Assembly: GCF_000715075.1 (NCBI RefSeq)
Contig: NC_134096.1
Span: forward strand, 68,081,026 to 68,145,025
DNA: 64,000 nucleotides
From: Nicotiana tabacum
Taxonomy: Eukaryota > Streptophyta > Magnoliopsida > Solanales > Solanaceae
Direction of reading: 5' to 3'
A program made the position numbers and the translations under genes. The notes below the pieces were generated by a model that saw only the letters and a list, made by a program, of their open reading frames with translations, was not told the origin of the DNA and did no database searches. This document shows positions 57,158 to 64,000 of the stretch, in pieces (the stretch's first letter is position 1; each line of letters opens with the position of its first letter).

Positions 57158-60100
57158 TTGCTTCAGTTCCTTATGGTGCTAAATGAGAGCTACAACAATG
57201 CGCAGAGTAATGTGTTGCTGAGAAGCCGAGTAGTGTTTGTAAATGAGGCATATGCCATTGTTACACAGGAAGAGAGTCAGAGGACATTAAGTGTGACAGA
57301 CACCAACAGAGATCCTCTAACTATGTTAGCAGGGACGACTCAGGGATTTAAGCCAAGGAAAACTGGGTTGATCTGTGAACAGGATACAATGGTCACTTGA
57401 AAGAGAATTGCTATAAAATAATTGGATATCCAGCTTATTTTAAGAGCAAGAAGAAGCCTCAATTTGGTGGAAACAGAACCTATGCCAACACTGCTAGTGC
57501 AGATGATACTGTTGGGAGCACTAATCAACCACAAGGACATTATCTCACAGAAGAACAATACAAGCAATTGGTGGGACTGCTGAATAAACCTGCAGAAGGT
57601 GAATGTTATACTAATATGATATGTATTATATCCTTGTTGTCTAATTCTACCATAAGTAGTTGGGTGGTAGACTCAGGAGCTACTCACCATATTACTTATA
57701 ATAAGGAAGCACTAAACAATGTTAAAACAAGTGGAAAACAAGGAAGTAATGGCGTGTAGTTGCCAACTAGTAACAAGGCAGGGATAACACACACAGGAGA
57801 TGCAGTAATACTAGGAGGCCTGTGCATAAAAGATGTACTACATGTACCAGATTTTAAGTTCAATCTCTTATCTGTGGCTAAACTCACTAGGGACTTCACT
57901 TGCATAATCAAATTCTATCCTGATTTTTGTGGGCTGCAGGGTCTTACAGTGGCAAGGTCTTAGGGATTGGTAAGGAATCTGAAGGTATTTACATATTGAA
58001 AGAATGTGCAAAGGCAGCAGGAATAACAGTCTATGCTGTAAAGAAGGAGGAAAGCACCAAACTATGGCATCTGAGATTAGGACATGCTTCTATAAAATCT
58101 ATACAACATATAGTCTCACTTCAAAATGATATTAGTGGAAAGGAATTGGAAAACTGCATTGTTTGTCCTCTAGCCAAACAATGTATATTACAGTTTCCTA
58201 CTAGCACTACTAAGTCTACCAGTATATTTCATCATGTTCATTTAGATGTCTGGGGACCTTATAAGACTCCAACCTATGATAGAACGTAGTATTTTGTTAC
58301 TATTGTTGATGACTTTAGTAGGTATACTTGGGTATGCTTGATACAATCAAAGTGTGAAGTCTATGTTGTTCTGAAGAATTTCATTTATGTAATAAAAACT
58401 CAGTTTGACGTGAATATCAAAATTCTGAGAAGTAACAATGGTACAGAGTTCTTCAATTCCAAATGTAATGAATTGATGTCCTCTTTTGGCATTATTCATC
58501 AAAGCAATTGCTCATATACACCTCAACAGAATGGGACTGTGGAGAGAAAACACAGACACATTTTGGAGGTAGCTAGAGCCTTGAGATTTCAGAGTGGTAT
58601 ACCTATTAAATTCTAGGGTGAGTGTGTTAGAACACCAGTCTACTTGATCAATAGGCTACCTACATAGGTCCTAGAAGGCAAGACTCGTTATACTATGTTA
58701 TATAGGAGAGTACCAAACATAGATCATCCGAGGGTGTTTGGATATCAATGTTATGCTAGCATATTGCTTAGAAAGGACAAGTTTGCAGCTAGAGCATCAA
58801 GGGTAGTGTTTATTGGGTATTCTGAAACCCAGAAGGGTTATAGATTATATGATTTTGAAACAAAGTGGGAATCCGCTCCAACTTATAGTGAGCAAAATCT
58901 ACTAGAATCTCCTGTCATTGCACCAGAACCTCATGAACCTCATCCAAATTCTCCCGAACCTCATGAACCTTCTTCAACAGATACCAACACAACCTCTGCA
59001 GAAGAGGATTCAATTCCAGACAATGCATATATTACTGGTCTTTTACTACCTCAGCAGGTTGATACAGCTAGTTCTTCACCTTCTCAGTCACCTTCTCCAC
59101 CAGCAGTGATTGCTTCTAGACCCCACACACATGCATGACCTCCAATTTGGCTCAAGGACTACATCACTACAGGCAACCTACCAGGAAAGAGCAAATATCC
59201 TATCTCCAATCATGTTACTTATGAACACTTATCTCCAACATATCAATCCTACTTAAAGGACTTCTCATTTTTCATTGAACCAAAGACCTACAAGGAGGCT
59301 GCAGCTGATCAGAATTGGGTTCATGCAATGGAACATAAAATGAAGGCTCTTAAAGATAATCACACATAGGAGATAGTAGATCTGCCTGCTGACAAACAAG
59401 CTATAGGCTCTAAATGGGTCTATAAAGTTAAACATAAAGCTAATAGTGAGATATATAGGTACAAAGCAAGGTTAGTAGCTAAAGGCTACACTCAACAAGA
59501 GGGACTTGACTACCATAAAACTTTCTCACCTGTGGCAAAAATGGTGACAATGAGGGCAGTCATTGGTGTTGCATCATCCAAAGGTTGACCTCTGTTCCAA
59601 ATGGATGTTAATAATGCCTTTCTCCAAGGTGATATGTTTGAGGAAGTCTATATGCAGCTTCTAAAAGGATTTCACAGCCAGGGGGAGTCCAAAGTATGCA
59701 GGGTGCTAAAATCCTTATATGGATTGAAACAAGCCTCAAGACAATGGAATATAAAGTTGACAAATGCACTTCTTCTAGATGGTTTTATGTAGAGCAGTTA
59801 TGATAACTCCCTATTCACAAAGAAAAGCAACAAAGACATTGTAGTTGTCTTGGTGTATGTTGATGATCTTCTGTTAAGATGAAGTAGTAATAGTCTCATT
59901 GAAGAGGCAAAGGCAACATTACACAAGAACTTCAAAATGAAGGATATAGGTGACCTCAGATACTTCTTAGGAATTGAAGTGATGAGGTCAGATAAAGGCA
60001 TTCTCCTAAACCAAAGAAATTATGTATTGGAGCTGATTTCAGAGGTTGGGTTGAGTGGCTGCAAGCCAGTCTCAACACTTATGGAGCAAAAATCACAAAC

Positions 60101-60843
60101 TTACCACTATTGATTATGACAAACATGTTGGTAATACTGGAGATGCTCTGCTGGAAGATGCATGTAGCTATCAGAAACTAATTGGTAAACTGCTATATCT
60201 GACAATTACAAGACTGGACATATGCTTTGCAATCCAAGTACTGAGCCAATTTATGCAGTCTCCCAAGGAGTCCCATATGGAAGCAGCATTAAGAGTGGTC
60301 AGATACATCAAAAGAAGCCCTGGACTAGGGATACTTTTGAGCAGTAGACAGACTAATACTCTCACAGTATACTGTGATTCAGACTGGGCAGCATGCCCAA
60401 ATACAAGAAGATCTGTCACAGGTTATGTGGTTAAATTGGGAGACTCATTGTTATCTTGAAAGTCAAAAAAACAACAAACAGTGAGTAAAAGCTCCGCAGA
60501 GGTAGAATACAGAAGCATGGCAGCAACAGCTACAGAAGTAATATGGATGACAGGCTTACTAAAGGAGCTAGGAAATAATGTGGAAGAACCTGTACACCTA
60601 CATTGTGATAGCAAAGCAGCTCTACAAATAGCTGCCAATCCAATCTCTCACGAGAGAACCAAGCATATAGAGATAAATTGCTATTTTATCAGGGAAAGAA
60701 TCAAACAGGGGTTGATCAAGATAGAGTATATACCCACAAAACAGCAACTTGCAGACCTAATGACTAAGGGACCGGGGACAACTCACCATGAGTTGTTGCA
60801 CTCCAAGCTAGGAGTGTTGAATATTTTCCACCCTCCAGCTTGA
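57158..60843 (+). pseudogene. Copia-4 gag-pol polyprotein, broken
   Basis: It begins mid-gag (FLMVLNESYNNAQS). A zinc-knuckle remnant ends HLKENCYKIIGYP near 57390-57425. Then protease VVDSGATHHITY (about 57665), pre-integrase LWHLRLGHAS (about 58063), and the integrase core with HLDVWGPYKT, VDDFSRYTWV and RSNNGTEFF, where the usual catalytic Asp is Asn. RT has [11 protein letters not shown] (about 59600), [12 protein letters not shown] and YVDDLLLR (about 59860). RNase H has YCDSDWAACPNTRRSVTGY and ends LGVLNIFHPPA at 60843. At least eight stops or frameshifts. It is in the RE/TNT-like part of copia by motif style; the exact lineage is not assigned. Confidence 0.93.
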
Positions 60844-60850
60844 GGGGGAG

Positions 60851-61107
60851 TGTCAACATAACTAAAAGAATAACTCAGTTAATGAGTGAGGGGTCAATGT
60901 GTAATTAGTTAAAACTAGAAGGAGTTAAAAGTAGAAGTTTATTAGAAGGTAGTTAGTGCGCTCCTCTTCTATATAACAACTTACACTTGTATTAGTTGAC
61001 AGAGCAATATAAATGATCTTCTCTTTACTTCTTCTTCTTCTCTCTCGATTGTTCTTAGCTACTGAGTCGGTGTGCACTGATTTGCATGTCACACTATAGA
61101 ATCTCCA
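60851..61107 (+). repeat. Copia-4 3' LTR
   Basis: About 257 bp, starting TGTCAACATA after the polypurine tract. It contains a likely TATA box (TCTATATAACAA near 60968). It is intact and shows the empty site of the nested gypsy element. The last few bases are uncertain because the 5' copy diverges after 'tatagaa'. Confidence 0.8.
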
Positions 61108-62488
61108 TTGATGACTGATTCTTACCTCTGTCCAGCACAAGTTAACATTCTCGCTCCAGTACAAACATAATGCCAAGAAATAAAACTTATCATCAATAAA
61201 GAAACAACATTAACAACATAAAGTCAAAAAAATAACTATATTGTGAGTTGTAAAAGAATAATAAGAAAATTCAGAAGTAAGAACATTAGACTTCATATAT
61301 AGAGCATAAAACTAAAAGGAATAAGGCAAAGTTACCATTTTCAAAAGTAAAATCAGTGTTGTGGTTTTGAACATACAAATATTTTATATTACTTTTATAC
61401 ACGCTTATGCATATATTTTTGGAGATTAAGAGCCAAGATTCGGTATTTATTATTTCACTTCTAAGTTTTAACGTCTTCTCTCATGTTTTATTTCCTTTGT
61501 CTTCTCTCATGTTTCATTTCCTTTTATAACTGCATGATTTTTTTACGCTCTCACTCGTAGCTTCAAAGGCATAAATGAATATATATCATTACTTTGCCAT
61601 ATGAACACTTAGAAAATCTCCCATTAGCTTTAAGCGAGAATCATCAATAAACAAATTCTTCAACTCAATTCTTTAAACCTCGATTTCTAACCCTATGTCA
61701 AATCTCAAATCTTGAATACAAATACCTATGATAAGTTCTGCAATAATGTAACAAAGGCCAACGATTAAACTACGCTTTGACCTTTAAGGTGTTACTTACA
61801 TTGAAGTGGAACATCCATTAGAGAGAGGGTAGGAGAAATTCATAAAGTTGTTAGTTAGAATTTTTTTATTTAATATTTCATGTTCAGTTTCTCGATGAGA
61901 GCTTTCAAAAAAAAAAAAAACAGAGTAAATAGTATAGTAAAAGTCATTTTATGTTTCTTTTTCTATAAATAAAAGAGTGAAATTTTGTGTTTGGATATGT
62001 TTAAAGCATACAATTACCCATAACCTATAGAAAACTCAAACAATAGAGTTCTTTAAAAACAGAAAAAAATGAATCCAGCATCATGTAGAAAATCATACTC
62101 TAAACGGCGAATTCAACACTTCAGAATTACCTGGCTTAAGTTACTTAAGGCATAATGACAAACATGTTAGCTGCATCAAGCTCTTGCCTTGTTTCTTCTC
62201 TATTTCTCTTCTAGATGGAAACTCAATGTGCCCAAAGCATGTCTGCACCTATGTAGGAAAATTTCAAACATGCATGTGATAGTCAGATGTACATAATCCA
62301 AGAAACAATCCAAAAGAACAGTAAAAATAAGAGATACCCAATACTCATTAACAACAAATTTAACATCTCGTTGGAAACTCATTAACATTGAAAATGAGTA
62401 ATAAGTACCCGTTAACAAAATGACCAAATCCGCTATAAATCAACCAAATTAGAATCTAAATTGACCAGAAATTATTTAAGAATGTACT
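61108..62488. other. Spacer, no gene seen
   Basis: AT-rich sequence with short homopolymer runs (poly-A near 61907). No domain, LTR or RNA gene could be supported. Confidence 0.4.
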
Positions 62489-64000
62489 TGTAACGACCCG
62501 GCCGGTCGTTTTGAGTATTACAACCATGTTCCCCCATTTACTGCTCAGTTTATGCTTTACAATTATTATGTCACTTGCCGGGGTAAGTAGTTCGGGTCCG
62601 GAGAGATTTCGAAATGAATTGAGACACTTAGTATCATAATGGAAAGCTTAAGTTGGAAAAGTCGACCGGATATTGATTTATGTGTAAACAACCTCGGATT
62701 TGAATTTTGGTATTTTCAGTAGCTTCGTATGGTGATTATGTACTTAGGAGCATGTCCGGAAAATTATTTGGAGGTCTGTAGTAGAATTTGGCTTGAAATG
62801 GCGAAAGTTAAATTTTTTGGAAAGTTTGACCGAGGGGCTGACTTTTTGGTATCGGGATCGTAATCTGATTTTTGAAAATTAAAATAGCTTCGTTGTGTCA
62901 TTTATGATTTGTGTGCAAAATTTAAAGTCATTCCGGATTGATTTGATGTGTTTCGGCACAAGATATAGAATTTGAAAGTTCAAAGTTCATAGATTTTGAT
63001 TTGAGATGCGATTCGTCATTTTGATGTTGTTAGGTGTGACTTGAGGCCTCGAGTAGGTCCGTAGTAGGTTATGGGACTTGTTGGTATGTTCGGACGGGGT
63101 CCCCAAGAGCTCGAGCGTGTTTCGGATTGATTTCAGATCATTTTTCTTCATGTTGTTATTGCTGGTTGCTGTTGGTTCTGGTGTGACCGCACCTGCGACT
63201 GGTTTGCGCAGGTACGATGGTCGTAGAAGCGACAATGCAGTCGCAGAAGCGGAATGAGAGCTGGATGAGGAGGCCCGCAGGAGCGGAAAAAAGGGCGCAG
63301 GTGCAGATGCGCAGGCGCGAGGGTCTTCGAAGATGCAGAGTTTAATACCGCAGGTGCGGGGGTTGCTGGGCAAGGCTATTTTTTGCAAAAGTGAAGTTTT
63401 TCCGCAAAAATAAAGGTCGCAGATGCGAAAATTTAACCGCATATGCAAAAGTGCTGGGCAGAATGATAAATACAAGGGTTCCCGATTTTAGCTTCATTTT
63501 AACATTTCCAAGCTCGGATTGAGGCGACCTTTGGAGCAATTTTCATCACAATGATTGGGGTAAGTGTTCTACACTTGGTTTTGATCTTATTCCATGAATC
63601 TATTTTTATTTTTGGCTATTGGTTGATGAATTTTAAAGAGAAATTGGGGATTTTAGCCTAAAGTTTCATAATGTGAATTTTTTAGTTATGAACATTGAAT
63701 TGGAGTCGGATTTGAGTGAAACTAGTATGGTTGAACTCGTAATTGAATGGGGTGTCAGATTTTGTGAGTTTTGTCGGGTTTTGAGGCATGGGCCCGGGTG
63801 TGACTTTTGGCCGGTTTTGGATTTTGAGTAAGGATTCGATCTTTATCCTTTGGAATTGTTTCCTTGGGCTTTATTTGATGTATTTGAGTTGCTTTTGGAT
63901 AGTTTTGAGCCGTTCGGAGGCCGGTACGCGCGAGATGGCATTTTTGGAGCATCGCTTGGCTTGCTCGATATTAGAATTGGCTTGTTCGAGGTAAGTAACT
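62489..64000 (+). repeat. Gypsy-type LTR (chromovirus-like), runs off the window
   Basis: It begins TGTAACGACCCGGCCGGTCG and continues with sequence I associate with Solanaceae chromovirus LTRs. At least 1.5 kb lies in the window and no CA end is reached. The base composition shifts sharply from AT-rich to mixed at 62489. The stretch 63180-63440 carries repeated CGCAG-type words. It may be a solo LTR or the start of an element; the window cannot tell. Confidence 0.65.

Larger units (their letters stand above)
53062..61107 (+). mobile_element. Ty1-copia element copia-4, split and 5'-deleted
   Basis: The LTR is seen at 53062-53191 plus 57032-about 57157 (5', split) and 60851-about 61107 (3'), starting TGTCAACATA. 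The polypurine tract 'gagggggag' precedes the 3' LTR. Pol lies between. The 5' LTR runs directly into mid-gag, so the primer-binding site and the gag start are deleted. I could not find a clear target duplication, perhaps because the terminus is uncertain. It is a different family from copia-1, -2 and -3: the pol sequence and LTR differ and it lacks the stem-loop module. Confidence 0.88.

Noticed and set aside
53062..61107. Endogenous pararetrovirus sequence
   Set aside because: All RT regions belong to LTR elements with integrase, LTRs and target duplications; no coat or movement protein motifs were seen.

Overview
This window is nuclear DNA from a flowering plant, most probably Solanaceae and perhaps Nicotiana. 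The evidence is two intronless CYP89A-type cytochrome P450 genes set in dense plant retrotransposon debris, and a closing LTR whose start resembles LTRs I associate with Solanaceae. The genus is inferred. Nothing bacterial, organellar or free-viral was seen. I found no tRNA, rRNA or CRISPR.

The only intact protein genes are the two P450s, at 8398-9951 and 36184-37737, both on the minus strand. They lie in a segmental duplication of about 4.65 kb. Copy A is 51-1027, 6654-10139 and 15814-about 16000. Copy B is 33448-about 38119. Both copies also carry the same dead small gene upstream on the plus strand (7294-7758 and 35080-35544), with its TATA box. Copy A was later split by two Ty1-copia insertions, whereas copy B is uninterrupted, so B shows the empty sites of A.

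The layout is as follows. Copia-1 (1028-6653, +) has a perfect AAGTT target duplication. Copia-2 (10140-15813, -) has ACACT/ACACG, with the empty site visible in copy B. Copia-3 (16616-20552, +) is a gag-less relative of copia-2 with a perfect ATTGT duplication. A Tourist-like MITE lies at 21730-22501. A 3'-truncated Athila-type gypsy element (about 23500-29866, -) abuts a broken LINE (29867-about 31125). After AT-rich spacer and copy B comes a long palindromic (foldback) element, 39070-51784, split by an 11.7 kb Tat-lineage gypsy element (39969-51664, -; duplication CATAG). Copia-4 (53062-about 61107, +) has its 5' LTR split by a non-autonomous gypsy element (53192-57031, -) that encodes gag, protease and a chromodomain but no reverse transcriptase or integrase. 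The window ends in the first 1.5 kb of a gypsy-type LTR (62489 onward).

Three things stand out. First, the Tat element carries an antisense gene with its own TATA box, three in-frame GT-AG introns and an acidic tail, beside a minisatellite with a three-monomer higher-order period. Second, a stem-loop module of about 65 nt lies just 3' of pol in three copia copies (doubled in each) and in the Tat element (single), in the same element-sense orientation, with apparently compensatory stem changes. Third, the gag-protease-chromodomain element lacks every polymerase domain yet keeps both LTRs, a primer-binding site and a polypurine tract. Boundaries marked 'about' were judged by eye. Percent identities and counts are hand comparisons.
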